DNA of 64,000 nucleotides from contig NW_003314267.1 of the NCBI RefSeq assembly GCF_000143415.4, forward strand, positions 2,939,028-3,003,027, in the 5' to 3' direction. The translations under genes were made by a program, and so were the position numbers. Under the pieces are notes generated by a model. The model did no database searches. It was given only the letters and a program-made list of their open reading frames with translations, and had not been told where the DNA came from. Numbering within the stretch: the stretch's first letter is position 1; each line of letters starts with the position of its first letter. The DNA comes from Selaginella moellendorffii. Taxonomy: Eukaryota > Streptophyta > Lycopodiopsida > Selaginellales > Selaginellaceae. Shown here piece after piece: positions 42,347 through 55,597 of this stretch.

Positions 42347-42894
42347 TTGATTTTGTTGTCATCTGAGTAACCAACGCTTGCTCTCGCGGCTGGCTGGCTG
42401 GCCTCCTTCCTTCCTACTTGAAGAAGATTTTTTTGTTTCGCAGGGGCTTTAAAGAGCCACCATTTTTTTTCATGATCCATCTATCTAGGCACTAGGCAGT
42501 AAGTTATAATCAATAATCGAATCGTTCTTTTTGTTGGGCACTTCAACTTTTCTCTTCTTGTTTGTCACTCATTAAGTTTGCTTGTATTTTTTCTGGTCTA
42601 TCTAGAAGAGACACGAACCACACAGCGAAAATAAAGGTAAGTATAAAAAAATGTCAGAATGTCTTTGCTACCACTTTTTTTTTCCAAGATCGAGTTCGAT
42701 TTGGGCACTTTTCTTGTCACTAAAACATCAAGGTTGCTCGTATGTACACTCACTAGCTGGTTTTGAGCCTCTCGAAGAGGATCACGAACCACAAAACAAA
42801 AAAACAAGGAGACCAGAGAGTATACTAAGTAGAAAAGATTGTAAGAATTTCGTCGATATCTATCATGCCCGTCACGACCCGAACCGCGGCACCG
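42347..42894. other. AT-rich intergenic region between convergent genes
   Basis: 548 bp between the UGD and pyrophosphatase stop codons. It has T-runs (for example near 42428 and 42675) and a degenerate tandem duplication (listed separately). No coding or RNA gene evidence is seen. Confidence 0.5.
42510..42812. repeat. degenerate tandem duplication, about 170 bp unit
   Basis: Two imperfect copies. Copy 1 begins near 42515 with ATCGAATCGTTC, TTGGGCACTT and CTTG.TTGTCACT, and ends ACACGAACCACA near 42611. Copy 2 begins near 42690 with ATCGAGTTCG, TTGGGCACTT and CTTGTCACT, and ends TCACGAACCACA near 42782. Matching landmarks are offset by about 167-171 bp with many substitutions and small indels, so the duplication is old. 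Confidence 0.5.
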
Positions 42895-43995
42895 CTACTG
42901 ACGCAGACTTTCCACGATGTAGGACGCGTACAGATCCCTGAAACAAGCAGAGAATCACGGCTTTAGTCTAGTGTTTTCTACGCTAGCGAGTGAGAGTGTA
43001 TCCCACTCAAGTCCCCACACTCACATGGAATGCTGGATCGCCTGCACGGCGTTTTCTGCTGGCAGGAAGTCGTTCACAGCCACGGTCTTGTTCTCGTTCT
43101 TCTTGTCTGACTCCCTCCAGTTAAAGAAAGCAGACAAAGAGAGAAAATTCCAACACGCTCACACAGCCGGCACAAAAGGATACAGTCCTCGAAGAACCTC
43201 CGGATCTCTGCCAGCCTGTGGGGTGGGAGATCCTTGATGTCTTGGTAGTGTGTGAACTCGGGATCGTCAGCGCACACGGCGATGATCTTATCGTCCTTCT
43301 CGCCCTGGAGCAGTCCACCAATTAATCTTCCATATGCATTCAGACAAGAGCAAGATGATTGTTACCTGATCAATCATCGGCATCAGTCCAATCGCTCTCG
43401 CTCGCAGAAAGCATCCAGGCAACACAGGCTCCTGAAACCCCCACCGTAGTAACTTCGTCTTACAAAAAGAACACTACCTGCATCAGGACCAAGACGTCCA
43501 ATGGATCGTTGTCTTCGCACAGAGTACGAGGAATGAAGCCATAGTTGTGGGGGTACACGACCGACGAGTACAGCACCCTGTCAACCTGCGCAGTTTTAAA
43601 ATAAGAAGTATCCAAAATGTTTGTTCTCCTCAATCAAACCTTGATGAGACCACTCTTCTTGTCCAGCTCGTATTTCACTTTGCCTCCTTTGCTGATCTCC
43701 ACAACCTGCACACGAGGCCTCACTCACCATCAAGCTCAAGATCAATCGCGGAAAATGGGCAGCGACTTACACAGTTGAAGACGGCAGGTGCTCCGGGGCC
43801 TGAGGAAAAAACATTGTGTGTGAGCGGTTCCTTCCTGCATTTGAAAGAAGCAACAAAGACGCAAGCTTTACCGATTTCGAGATCGTGCCAGGGATGCGCC
43901 GCGACGGAGCGGCGGGAGAGCGACGAGAGGATGCGCTTGTTAAGCGGGCTTTTGGCAGAACCCGAGTTCGCGATCGGTCCATTGGGCGTCGACAT
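42895..43995 (-). CDS. soluble inorganic pyrophosphatase, family I
   Basis: Hydrolyses pyrophosphate in the cytosol. The start [20 protein letters not shown] at 43995 leads into [20 protein letters not shown] (plant PPA N-terminus), then [40 protein letters not shown], the catalytic acidic motif [55 protein letters not shown] and [20 protein letters not shown]. The last exon adds [13 protein letters not shown]. About nine exons with very short introns. Length is about 220 residues, normal for the family. Confidence 0.95.
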
Positions 43996-44601
43996 CGCTC
44001 TGCTCGAACTAGAGCAAACAAAAAAAAAGTTAGGGAAGAGCGATGAAACCACACGTGCGATCCAAGATTCCAGACGACATCTCAGAGAATCCGCATTGCG
44101 CATTCTACCAAAACCTACGCTCACCAGATTCCAATCGAAATCGAGCCAAGGGGAGATCCTCAAGCGGTAGCGGCAGCGCCGCCTTTTTGGACTAGGTCGC
44201 CTGCTGCGAGATCACAGATCCACAGCGCTTTCTTCCGCTCAAAATGCGCACACGATCGATCGTCGCGCCCTCGTCTTCCTTTTCCCACTCAAGAACGAGC
44301 TGCCATAGCCCTGTAAAGAAAAAATGTAGGGTATATATACCAGCACCTAGGCGCATATTCGAACATACTGCCACGTCACTGGGAAATTTGCGAGAATTCA
44401 GCCATAACTTCGTGTGTGGTCCGGGTTGAAACGATCAGCCACTGCTTGCTGCCTTAGAATTTGTCCAAGTTTCCAGCCATGGTCTTTCAACTTTTAAGAA
44501 GAATCTCAGTAAAAAATTTACGGCCAAAACTTTGATTTGAGCACATTCATGTAAGTTTCTGGGTTTTTTCTTTTTTTTTCTTCAAACCCGAGAGCGACCG
44601 C
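43996..44601. other. intergenic, pyrophosphatase promoter and ARK 3' region
   Basis: 606 bp. A TATA-like TATATATA is present at 44332. A T-run near 44565-44580 lies just past the ARK stop. No other coding signal is supported on either strand. Confidence 0.5.
44332..44339. promoter_or_regulatory. TATA-like element upstream of pyrophosphatase
   Basis: TATATATA, palindromic, about 340 bp upstream of the pyrophosphatase ATG. A TATA role would require a long 5' UTR or an unseen 5' intron. Confidence 0.25.
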
Positions 44602-47600
44602 TCAGTAAGAAACGTGCAATCTCCGGAGCTCTGCCTGGAACACGGAACTGGCGTTCAATGTTTTCTGCGCGAGATTTCTTATGTCCTCTCGTGAGCACTC
44701 TCTGGAGATCCGAACAAGCTCCCACAGTGCTCCGCCAGTAGCCAAGTCCCTGGCATTCACTTCTGCATTGGGAGGTAGAGCCTCTGGTGAGAGATCCGCC
44801 GCTAGAAAAGGAACAAAGAAACTTACCATGCTGTGCCAGATGACAAAGCGCGAGCTCGATGTGTCTACGAATAGGAGACGACTCGTTATTGGCATTCGCA
44901 ACTATCCAGGGAAGCGCTCCATCTTCAATTAGCAGCGACCTCCCCACCCGATGACCTGCATTTATCGGCTGAGCAAAGCTACAAACTGGAAAGTAAAATT
45001 CTCACCGCTCTGAGAAACGGCACGAGATTCGCATTTTGCAAAGTTGGCTATCCCTCTAGCAACCTGGGCCAAAACGTCTGGATGCCTTGTTCTCACCATC
45101 CCGAGAAGGGCCTTAATACCACCTTCATCTCGCAGCTTCACTTGTAACGTTTCTGCAAAGGCGGACAGACATGATGACAGCTGATTTCAAAAGAATTAAG
45201 CGCATACCATTGCCGCATAAATTCGCAATGGCGCCAGCAACCATCCTTAGAGTTTGAGGATCCTCGGCTTCGTTCGCTGTTGTCGCTAGAAGCGTGATAC
45301 CGCCTTGTCCCATTATAAGCTCTTGATTTTTTTCTGCCGTTTAAAGAGCCATGTTATTGATGCAATACGTGCAGGAAATGCTTACCATTCATAGCCAAAT
45401 TGGCAATAGCACCAGCAGCTACGCGCCTGATAGTTTCGTCCTCGGAGTTGCCTAGCAGCACCAACAATGACTTGAGGCCTCCAGCTTCCACGATTTTCTC
45501 CTGGTTTGCTTCTGCAACCAAAGCACTATGTACTGGTTATCATACCATTGCAAATATTTCATAATGCTAGTTACCTTCGGCAGCAAGATTTGCAACGACC
45601 TTTACAGCGTGCACTCTAACGTCGGCATCTTCCGACTCCAACAAGGACAGGATCTTTTGCAGGCCAACTAAATGCTGCATGGTTAAAAATGTTCAAAACA
45701 GCATTGAATCGGCTTACCTTGTTCGAAAAGCTTTGCAATTGTAGCTCGCTGACCATTGATTGTGTCTCTTAGGATGTTTGGCCTATGCAAGTTCAAAGGA
45801 CTATCAGATCCGAATGAACTCCTACCAGAGCCTCCTTTCTCAATTCTCTTGATCTGCATTGGCAATAACATAAACAATTTGAGATGATAACCCGACCTCA
45901 TACCTCAGCATCTTCGTTACTTTGGGCTAGTTGATATCTCAAGTTCCTGATTTCCTCCTCCCGCTTCTTTCTCTGCTTGCTTTCTTCATCGAGTTTTTTC
46001 TTGAGATTCAAAATTTCCTCATTCTGCTTTTCCTTCAAAACCATCATATGAATTTGTTTTTTCACCAGCTCTAATCTAAAGGAAATCAAATGAGGACTGT
46101 ACCTTGATGGCTTCAGTACTACCGGTCGAGTAGTTTTCCTTGTTCTGAAGCATCCTCAACTCAAGTTCCAAGTTCTCACGGGTAAGGCGTTCCTTATCAA
46201 GTCGCTCCTTCAGCTCAGTAAGCTGATCAGCAACACATTGCTCTGGCACCTGCATCAAGACAAATAAGCTTTCTGACTGACTTCCAAACCAGGAATCTAC
46301 CTGTTTTGAGCTACTTCTAACAGCTGAGAGTTCCTCCTCAAGCTGCAGCCTTAGAGTTCGTTCTATTTGGAGCTGTTCTGATAGATTGAGGTTCTGACGT
46401 TTATAGTTGTCTGCCAAATTTGTGATTTCCTCCTCGTGTTTGATCCTTTCGGCGTGTATCTCCCTCTGAGGACGTTATCTCGATAGGAGTAAGAGAGCAG
46501 AAATATATTAATACCTCTTTTTGACTGTTTAAACCTGCTGCATTCTCCTCCAGCTTTTTTTCCAAAGATTTTATGTCATTAACATGATGCAATGCTTGCC
46601 TGCGTAATTCCTCAGTATCCTTTTGGTATCTTGATCGTTCCAAAGACATTTCCTAGAAAAAAGAAAAAACAAACGTGTTAACATAAACAAAAACGAGAAA
46701 GGAGACTTACCCCCAAGGCTGATGCAAGCTTACCCTCTGCCTCTGCAACGCGAGATCTCGCTTCATTAAGCTTGTCATGAAGCTCCTCTTCAGCATCAAC
46801 AACAGCTTTCACGTGTCTTTCGTTCTCCACAATAAGCTTGTCCAAATCAGCTTCCAGTCGACGACACAAACTTTTATAGTCGAATTCTTCTTTCAGCTTC
46901 AGCATGTTTTCGACTTTCATAGCCTATAAACCGCGTGATCAACTTTGATGAGAAACTTGATGCAAAACACTTACCCGTTGACCGAACAAGATGGTACTGG
47001 CAGTTTCTCCGCGATGGCGGGGTGATGGTCCAATGGTTGTTATTAAAGACGTTCTTGCACTACCTAAGATTTGTTGCTGAAGTTTTACATAGGAAATGAG
47101 CTTTGTATGAAGTGTTACCTCCAAAGGAGTCCCTTAGCAGCCTTGTCAGCTTCGAATCCCTGGTAGGAACATGCGGGCTGTTCTCAGCGAGTGCGTTAAT
47201 GCACTTACCAAGAGCTGTGAGAGAGAGATTAATGAACTTCGCCTCTTCTAAGGTGATCCCCTCGCTGCCTGTGGCAACATGTCAATCTCGATGCAGTTGG
47301 TTACAGGTCCGCTTACCAGATTTATCAACACGCTCTGATCCTGCCAAGTCAACTATAAGCAATTTGCTTCTCCGAATAACTGGTGCACGGCTATTCCGCG
47401 ACCCGTTCTCATTCGAACTTTCCTTGGCTTTCACATGCTTTTTGATATACACCTGAACGTGCACCAACATGAAAAGAAAAACGAAAAACGAAATGAGAAT
47501 GGAAATGAATGGAAGCAACGTAACACACTCACGAGGAGAACTGCGTGACTTCTCGAAGATTCTGTGTTAAGCTTGGTGTTTGCGGCAACTCTATTGGCTT

Positions 47601-48532
47601 CTCCGGTTTGTAAGAGTCCAATAAAGCTTTTGTAGTTCTTCAGCTGAATCAGTGTTGCTCCGGGTAAAGACACGTCTCCAGTTTTGGGGTCCTCAGCAAT
47701 AGGGATGTTGTCCCTCTCAGGTGCAAGCAGATCTTGGATAGACTCCATGTAGAGCTGTTAACATCCCTCGAAAACAATTACTCTGCGTAGAGCTTGAAAA
47801 CCAAAAACTCACCTGGAGATAGGAGACACAAACAGTATCATTTTCTGGATTGGTATCAGCCATGATATCTTCCAGCGCACGGACCATAATCCCCCTATCA
47901 GCACAGTCCTCCTCTCCTAGCTTGCCAAGAGTGTAAGTTTTTCCCGTGCCAGTTTGCCCGTAAGCCATCACTGTCCCATTGTACCCGTCTAATACACTCT
48001 GCGAAGAAGTGAAAATGTTACTTTAGAGCTCGTTTGTAGAAAGCTCGGACAGACCTCAACAACAGGTTTGGCGACAACTTCATACACTCTTTTTTGAGAC
48101 GCTGTGTCCGGAAACACCTCATCGAATTGGTATGTCTCCGAATCCCAGTTGTTCTTGCGAAGCTTTAATCTCTTGAGCTGTGCATGACAGAGAATGCACG
48201 TTAGCAATGCCAGAGCCAGCAAAATCTCAATTCTTACCTCTGGCTGGAGCTCGACGCCGTCTGGAAAATCCGCATCCGCGACAAGCTCCTCGGCGTTCCT
48301 GGGCCGAAGCCTCACTGCCACTCTTACTCTTGCTGGATCGGCAAACATGTAACGATATCATACAAGGATCCTGGTCGCAAAACAACAAAAAGGCTCACTC
48401 ACCTCCCCCATCGTTCTTCCCTGCGCTGCTTCTCCGCGGCGCCGAGAGAGACGCCGACCTAGGCCTGGAACTCATGCTCGTCGCGCTCGTCGTCGGCGCA
48501 GCAGCTGCAGCTGATTGGGCGCCACTCTTCAT
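44602..48532 (-). CDS. ARK: armadillo-repeat kinesin (ARK family)
   Basis: N-terminal kinesin motor, central coiled coil and C-terminal armadillo repeats, the plant-specific ARK layout; about 900 residues in more than 20 exons. Motor motifs: [40 protein letters not shown] (P-loop), [17 protein letters not shown] (switch I), [18 protein letters not shown] (switch II), [18 protein letters not shown]. The coiled coil includes [19 protein letters not shown] and [15 protein letters not shown] repeats read [60 protein letters not shown] and similar. The N-terminus [20 protein letters not shown] is low complexity. In Arabidopsis ARKs act in root-hair microtubule dynamics and in moss they move nuclei. 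Ends ELRRLHVSY at 44602. Confidence 0.93.
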
Positions 48533-49296
48533 CGCTCATGGATCGCCCGAAATACCGCGCTGCGATCGAAATATCGCGATTCAGCGCATCCCCGCGCGAG
48601 ATTCAACCTGCATTCTCTCGGAATCGCCAAGACCTAATCGTCCGTGACCAGGAGAGCGCGACGCGGCTGCCGCCGGCGGCATAGAGACGAAGCACAGGGC
48701 ACGCAGAGGAAGAACTGTTTGACGGGGACGGCGTAAAGCCCAACGAGAGGGAAGAGAGAAAGATACCCCAAAATATGCCCTCCCTCCCCTCTTTTCTTTT
48801 GGTTTTCTTCGAGTGTGTCTTCTTTCTTCGGCGTCGTGCGTTCGTGGGTGGTGCGTGCGCTGACGTGGCTGCGGACGTGGACGTTACATGGCACGTCCAC
48901 CCAGCACGTTGACATTTTTGTTAATAGAAACCAACACGAACGCACACCATTTGTTCGTTGATGCCCGCCGCTATTTCTTTTTCCCTTTCTCTCCCCAACG
49001 CTCGTTTCCATTCAAGCTCCTCCAGCGAGCTCCACGAGCTCCATCCATCCACAGCTTCTTTTAAGCGCGATCTTCCATCTCGATCGATCCATTTAGACAT
49101 CCATCAATCTATTGAAGCATCGATCGAAGAAACTTTATTGTCTGGCTAGTGGCGATGATCACATTTCTATCACACCTCCACGAAGAACCAGTAGAAAAAA
49201 AGGACTAATCCTCCTAAAAGACCCGCGATCACGCAATCCGCCTATACACAAGGAACTCTTCCTGTTCTTCCGCCTCGTACACTGCCGATCAGTGAA
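48533..49296. other. intergenic, ARK promoter and CLE 3' flank
   Basis: 764 bp. Contains CT-rich and GATC-rich stretches (CGATCGATC near 49080 and 49120). Short ORFs on both strands have no recognisable family, and I see no RNA gene. Confidence 0.5.
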
Positions 49297-49590
49297 TCAA
49301 TTGTGGAGAGGATTGGGTCCCGTGGGAACCGTTCTCTTGGAGGTTCCAAACATTGGAGGGCTGCAGAGGTGATCGGCGTCGCACGGGGAAGAAGATGATG
49401 CCGCTTGCTCCTGCAAAGTCGCGGTGACCTCCGTCGCGATGGATGGCTCTCTGGAATCAAGCCTCGGATCGCTGCTGCGGGGAATTCCGCAATCGGGAGC
49501 TGGACCATGTCGCGCCTGGACCAAAACCGGGGCTACAACAAGCATTGCCACCGTTGCCACCATCAAAATCTTCGCCATCGCCATAGTCAT
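49297..49590 (-). CDS. CLE signalling peptide precursor
   Basis: Intronless 97-residue prepropeptide. The N-terminal signal peptide MTMAMAKILMVATVAMLVV (continuing APVLVQA) is followed by a variable, Ser/Pro-rich middle and a C-terminal CLE motif RTVPTGPNPLHN right before the stop codon. This matches the CLAVATA3/ESR dodecapeptide consensus, with the Pro residues that are hydroxylated and the invariant Gly and His. A Lys precedes the motif, as expected for processing. The mature peptide would be secreted and perceived by CLV1/BAM-type receptor kinases to control stem cells or vascular development. The start at 49590 is the ATG immediately before the signal peptide; the ORF is open further upstream but that part has no signal sequence. 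Flanked by unusually long intergenic spaces for this window. Confidence 0.9.
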   Translation of the reverse strand: MTMAMAKILMVATVAMLVVAPVLVQARHGPAPDCGIPRSSDPRLDSREPSIATEVTATLQEQAASSSSPCDADHLCSPPMFGTSKRTVPTGPNPLHN

Positions 49591-49904
49591 CGCTGCGGCT
49601 GCTCTGCTGCTGCTGCTGATCGAGAACTCGACACCGATCGATCGATCACCTGAGAATTCCTGATGCGCGAAGAACAAGGATCCCTTTCTCCAGCTAACGC
49701 TGCTTTGACTTTGCGTCTGGGGGTGTATTTTCTCTTTTTTATGTGAGACAGCTCGAGGACTTTGGCTTGGAACAAACAACACGCAAACAAAACAATGGTA
49801 GAGTCAAGGATCAAGGATCAAGGAATGGGCCAGGGAAAGAATTTTATCAAGAGAACGCGCAAATCAACCGAATTCTGGGAGATAGGCAATAGGTATTGCG
49901 TGCT

Positions 49905-49913
49905 TATATAAAG
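49905..49913 (+). promoter_or_regulatory. TATA-box-like TATATAAAG
   Basis: TATATAAAG on the plus strand; the reverse complement also reads CTTTATATA. It could serve the lipase (ATG 330 bp downstream) or, in the other direction, the CLE gene. Assignment uncertain. Confidence 0.3.
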
Positions 49914-50091
49914 AGGATCATCCCCAGGAGGGACCGTCAGTTCACGAATCCATGTGTGTTAGTTTAAAACCCCACATTAGTTTGTTAACTACGCCACCTC
50001 CTCTCGTCGCCATCTCGCCGCCCCGGTTCGAATCTTCCCGGGTGTTTGTGGCAGACAGTGCGCAGCCGTAGCGTGAGCGAAAGGAAAGCGA

Positions 50092-50099
50092 AAACCCTA
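50092..50099. promoter_or_regulatory. telo-box upstream of class-3 lipase
   Basis: AAACCCTA, 146 bp upstream of the lipase ATG. A second GCCCTAA-type motif follows. Role inferred. Confidence 0.35.
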
Positions 50100-50147
50100 G
50101 AAAAGCCCTAATCGCAGGGGATGCTCTGTTCTAGGGCAAGGGCCCCA

Positions 50148-50153
50148 CACGTG
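50148..50153. promoter_or_regulatory. G-box CACGTG upstream of class-3 lipase
   Basis: Palindromic CACGTG, 92 bp before the lipase start codon. Known as a bZIP/bHLH site in plants; function here is inferred. Confidence 0.35.
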
Positions 50154-50244
50154 TTTAGAACCCTATACTACTCAGCAATGGAGGCGCTAGAGAGGTAAAT
50201 TTCTTCCCGATCGATCGCTCGATCCATCCATTTCTTGATCGGCG

Positions 50245-51843
50245 ATGTCCGCGGCGATTGGAGTGCCGCTGCTCGAGGCCATCTACTGCCTGGGGTGTAC
50301 GCGCTGGGCGTACAAGCGATGCATCTACATCGGGGCAGACGATAGCAGCTCTTGGACGGCGGCGGAGGCGCACGAGCTGGAGCCGATCCCGCGTGTGTGC
50401 CAGCTCGTCCTGGCGGTGTACGAGAGGGATTTGCAGCACCCGAAGTGGGCGCCCCCCGGCGGCTACAAAATCTCGCTCGAGAATGTGGTGAAGAAGACGA
50501 GCGATCTGGAGAGGATTGTGCCACCGTATCTCATCTATGTGGATCACGAGCACAGGGACATCGTTCTGACGATTAGGGGGCTCAACCTCCGGCGGGAGAA
50601 CGACTACTTGGTTCTTTGGGACAACAAGCTTGGCAGGCAGGAGTTTCTGGATGGCTATGTCCACCATGGATTGCTCAGAGCTGCGGTGTGGCTGCTCTAC
50701 CAGGAGAAGGAAACGCTCAGGAACTGCATCACCAAGCACCCCACGTATACTTTGACGTTTGGAGGACACTCTTTGGGTTCCGGAGTGGCCGCGCTCATGG
50801 CTGTTCTAGCGATCCAATTCCCGTTTCTTCTCGCGGATATCCCTCGGAAACAGATTCGCTGCTACGCCATAGCTCCTGCCAGGTGCATGTCGCTCAACCT
50901 TGCTGTCAAGTACGCAGATGTCATCAACTCGATCATCTTGCAGGTGAGAGCTCGCTTTTTTATCGTTCTTTTCTCCACACCAGAGTGGTTCGTTTGTTTA
51001 TGGCCTTCTGACTTCCACAGGACGACTTCCTTCCTCGGACGGCCACCCCTCTGGAAGATATCTTTAAGTCGATGTTTTGGTAAGCAAAGGATTGCTTTCG
51101 AGTGTTTGCGTGACCGATGGATTGGCTAGTCTTCCTTGTTTGCTAGGCTACAGATGCCTCAAGGACACCTGCATTTCGGAGGAGAAGCTGCTGCATGACC
51201 CCAGGCGGCTGTATGCACCCGGAAGAATGTATCACATCGTCGAGCGGAAGTTTTGTAGGTAACCATCCTTTCTCATGCCTTATTGAGTTTCTCTCGTCCT
51301 TTGCGGAAGCAGCTGCTGGAAGCATCCTCCGGTAGTCAAGTCCGGCATTCCCGTGGAAGGACGGTTCGAGCACATTGTTCTCTCGTGCAACGCAATCTCG
51401 GATCACTCCATTCTGGCGATCATGGAGGAGTCAGAGAAAGCTTTGCAGGTACTTAAGATCAAACTTGTATAACTTTGCGTAAAGATGGCTTTGCTGTGTA
51501 GATGCTGAGGGACAAAGACACCGAAACGAACACGCCACCAATCCAAAAGATGACAAGGCAGCAAACGCGAGCTAAAGAACAAGACCAAGAACACAAGGCA
51601 GCTCTCAGGAGAGCCGCGACGCTCGAGGTCCCATCAGCCGGCTACGAATCAGCAGACGAAACTCAAGCAAATGGAAACGGCGATTGTGGTGTTTGTCCCG
51701 ACGATGAAGCAGCGGGCGAGGTTTGTCCACAACCAGAAGCCCCCTGCGAAGCTGGTCAGCTCAAGTTGAAGATCGAGTGGGACGAACTGCTAGACAAGTT
51801 GTTCCGGAAAGACGACGCTGGGAAGTTTGTGTGGAATAAATAA
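50245..51843 (+). CDS. class-3 lipase family protein (alpha/beta hydrolase)
   Basis: Six-exon gene of about 440 residues. The N-terminal region LGCTRWAYKRCIYIGADDSS is conserved in the plant lipase group annotated as calmodulin-binding heat-shock-like lipases. It is followed by HPKWAPPGGYKISLENVVKK, PPYLIYVDHEHRDIVLTIRG, the nucleophile elbow TFGGHSLGSGVAALM, and RCYAIAPARCMSLNLAVKYA. Later exons read LPRTATPLEDIFKSMFC, LPCLLGYRCLKDTCISEEKL and RRLYAPGRMYHIVERKFC, then a His-containing RFEHIVLSCNAISDHSILAI. The last exon is a variable acidic tail. Substrate unknown; acylglycerol lipase activity is expected from the family. The VTE1 start follows 108 bp after the stop. Confidence 0.87.
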
Positions 51844-51951
51844 GAGGCCTCAGCAATGCATTTGTAAATGGGAAAGGTGGGGAATAAAAGCTCGTGAGGA
51901 TCTTTCTGTATACGTGTCGTGAAAGAGCCCTACGTAGTGAAAAAGTAGGCT

Positions 51952-53852
<1,901 letters not shown>

Positions 53853-54040
53853 AACCAATCTTGTCGATGAAAAGAAAACAAACACACAGGTCTGATCAAA
53901 TTCACATTTTTACGAGTTACAGAGCGAGGGCCGACACAGGATTTGCATGCAGGGCTCAATCAAACGCGTGGCGGAATCCGGATGCTATTTCAGCTGGTCC
54001 GGACGAGAGCGCAGACAAAGAGAAACGCAGAAGCAGGATC

Positions 54041-54940
54041 ATGGGCGCCTCGCAGTCTCAGCAGCTAGAGCAGCAGCCGAGCGGCGGCGTGGTCTTTCCC
54101 GGCGAAGAAGAAGAGAGGGGCTTCTATGGACAGCCAGCTTCGACCATGGAACCGGCACCGCCACCTCCAGCCAGCAGCTACACCCTCTTCATGAACGCCT
54201 TGACAGCCTTCGTGCCGGAGGAGCACGTAGGCCGGCTGGTGATGTACATGGCAATCTTCGGTGTCCTCTTCGCGGTGATCGGCTTGATCGGCCTCGTCTT
54301 CCCGTTCGTTTTCGCTATAGCGGTGGAGCAAGTGATGGGAGCTGTGATGGTGCTGGGTGGGATCTTCTCCGCGGTGCAATTCGGGGTCATGTACGACATA
54401 CCCGGGAACAGCTCGTTTCTTCTCATGGGATTCCTGCATTTGGGATTCGGGCTGTGGATGCTGCTCCAACCGGTTGAAGCCGGAGTCATGCTCATGTTCG
54501 TGCTCTCTGGATGGCTCCTGGGACATGTAAGTTATCTTCTTTGTATTGATCAACTTTGCTTGTGTGTTTTCTTGTTTTCAGGGGCTGCTCAAGACCTTCA
54601 TGGCTTGTCAAGTTCGTAACTTGTCGTCGTGGCCGTTTGTGTTCGTGAGTGGAATTCTTTCGATACTGCTGGCGCTGCTTATCCTCGTCCTGGCTCCCAA
54701 GTACGGTGTGGTTCTTTTGGGAATTACTTTTGGCGCAGACATGTTTGTCTCGGGGCTGTCGATGATTTTAATTGCCGCAACCACTTACTTCTGTAAGTAG
54801 TCTGACCATGATCCATTTGTTTTTTTAGTGTCCGATTCTAACTTTCTAACCTTTTTTTTTTGGTTCTTCCAGCCCGGAGAAGTCGTCCTCGGATCGACAC
54901 TGAGCCTCTGCTTCCACCTGCGACAGCTCCTCCTGCGTAG
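54041..54940 (+). CDS. HdeD/DUF308-like integral membrane protein
   Basis: Three-exon gene of about 250 residues. A hydrophilic N-terminus (MGASQSQQLEQQPSGG...) precedes at least six hydrophobic segments, for example MYMAIFGVLFAVIGLIGLVF, FLHLGFGLWMLLQPVEAGVM, FVSGILSILLALLILVLAPK and YGVVLLGITFGADMFVSGLS. The repeated GxxxIxxG membrane pattern matches the DUF308/HdeD family, known in bacteria for acid resistance and also found in algae and early land plants; the plant role is unknown. MGAS could allow N-myristoylation (Gly2), though this is weak. The short last exon encodes SRRSRPRIDTEPLLPPATAP and stops at 54940. Confidence 0.78.
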
Positions 54941-55003
54941 CTACGTGTTTCTATTCCTTTTTTTTTTGTGATGTGATCCTTTGAATACAATTCCGTTATC
55001 ATT

Positions 55004-55279
55004 TCAGGAAGAAAGAATACATGGGACGGTGCCGACTCTAGAATCGGTGCTCGAGTTCTCTCGCCATTTGAAAACCTCGATCGAGCGCAGGGCTTGCTCT
55101 TGGAGATAAGGATGCTCGGAACTGGAGCTGCCAATGAACTGATCGCCAGCATCCTCGACAAGCATGTGTTGCTCCTTTTGGCGAACGGAATTTCCTGAGA
55201 TCAAGCTCTCTCTGAAAAGAACAATAACGAGGACGAACACCATGAACTGGATTGTTCCTCCTCCTCCGGAAGATGCCAT
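55004..55279 (-). CDS. hypothetical small membrane-anchored or secreted protein
   Basis: 91-residue ORF starting MASSGGGGTIQFMVFVLVIV; the hydrophobic stretch at residues 10-22 could be a signal peptide or anchor. The remainder is polar, including EHMLVEDAG-like acidic and Ser-rich segments, and ends GTVPCILSS. There is no recognised family and no known peptide-hormone motif. It lies 63 bp from the convergent HdeD-like stop. Coding status is uncertain; it could be spurious or part of an unannotated UTR. Confidence 0.3.
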   Translation of the reverse strand: MASSGGGGTIQFMVFVLVIVLFRESLISGNSVRQKEQHMLVEDAGDQFIGSSSSEHPYLQEQALRSIEVFKWRENSSTDSRVGTVPCILSS

Positions 55280-55597
55280 GCGATGCGAAGAAAAGGAGTG
55301 AGGCTCTGCCCTTTTCAATTCGGGTTCGAAAAGGAATATAACCCTCGCAGATGCTCGCACATTCCGAACGGCAGATTCCGAGATACCATCACAGTAACCA
55401 CACTCTTCTCTGTACGTACGTGACTACGATTGATATTTGTTGCATGTCGACAAGAAAATCCGCTCAAAACTTTCGGCCCGCAAGTTGATGATGATTTTAT
55501 ATGCAGCTTCCAGCCCACAAGTTGATGATTTAATATGTGCAAGAAATTTCTCGCCGCAAGCAAGGAACCTACAAAGGTGGCGTAACGATTTTCATTT
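55280..55597. other. intergenic between the small ORF and SufE1
   Basis: 318 bp, moderately AT-rich. Contains an imperfect repeated phrase CCCACAAGTTGATGATTT / CCCGCAAGTTGATGATGA near 55480 and 55513. No gene is supported. Confidence 0.45.

Larger units (their letters stand above)
49591..50244. other. divergent promoter region between CLE and lipase
   Basis: 654 bp. Contains TATATAAAG at 49905, a telo-box AAACCCTA at 50092 and a CACGTG G-box at 50148. No coding gene is seen. A short open stretch beginning with the ATG at 50178 ends after six codons. Confidence 0.5.

Noticed and set aside
48634-49149. Short ORFs between ARK and CLE
   Set aside because: No conserved motif, signal peptide or splice support.
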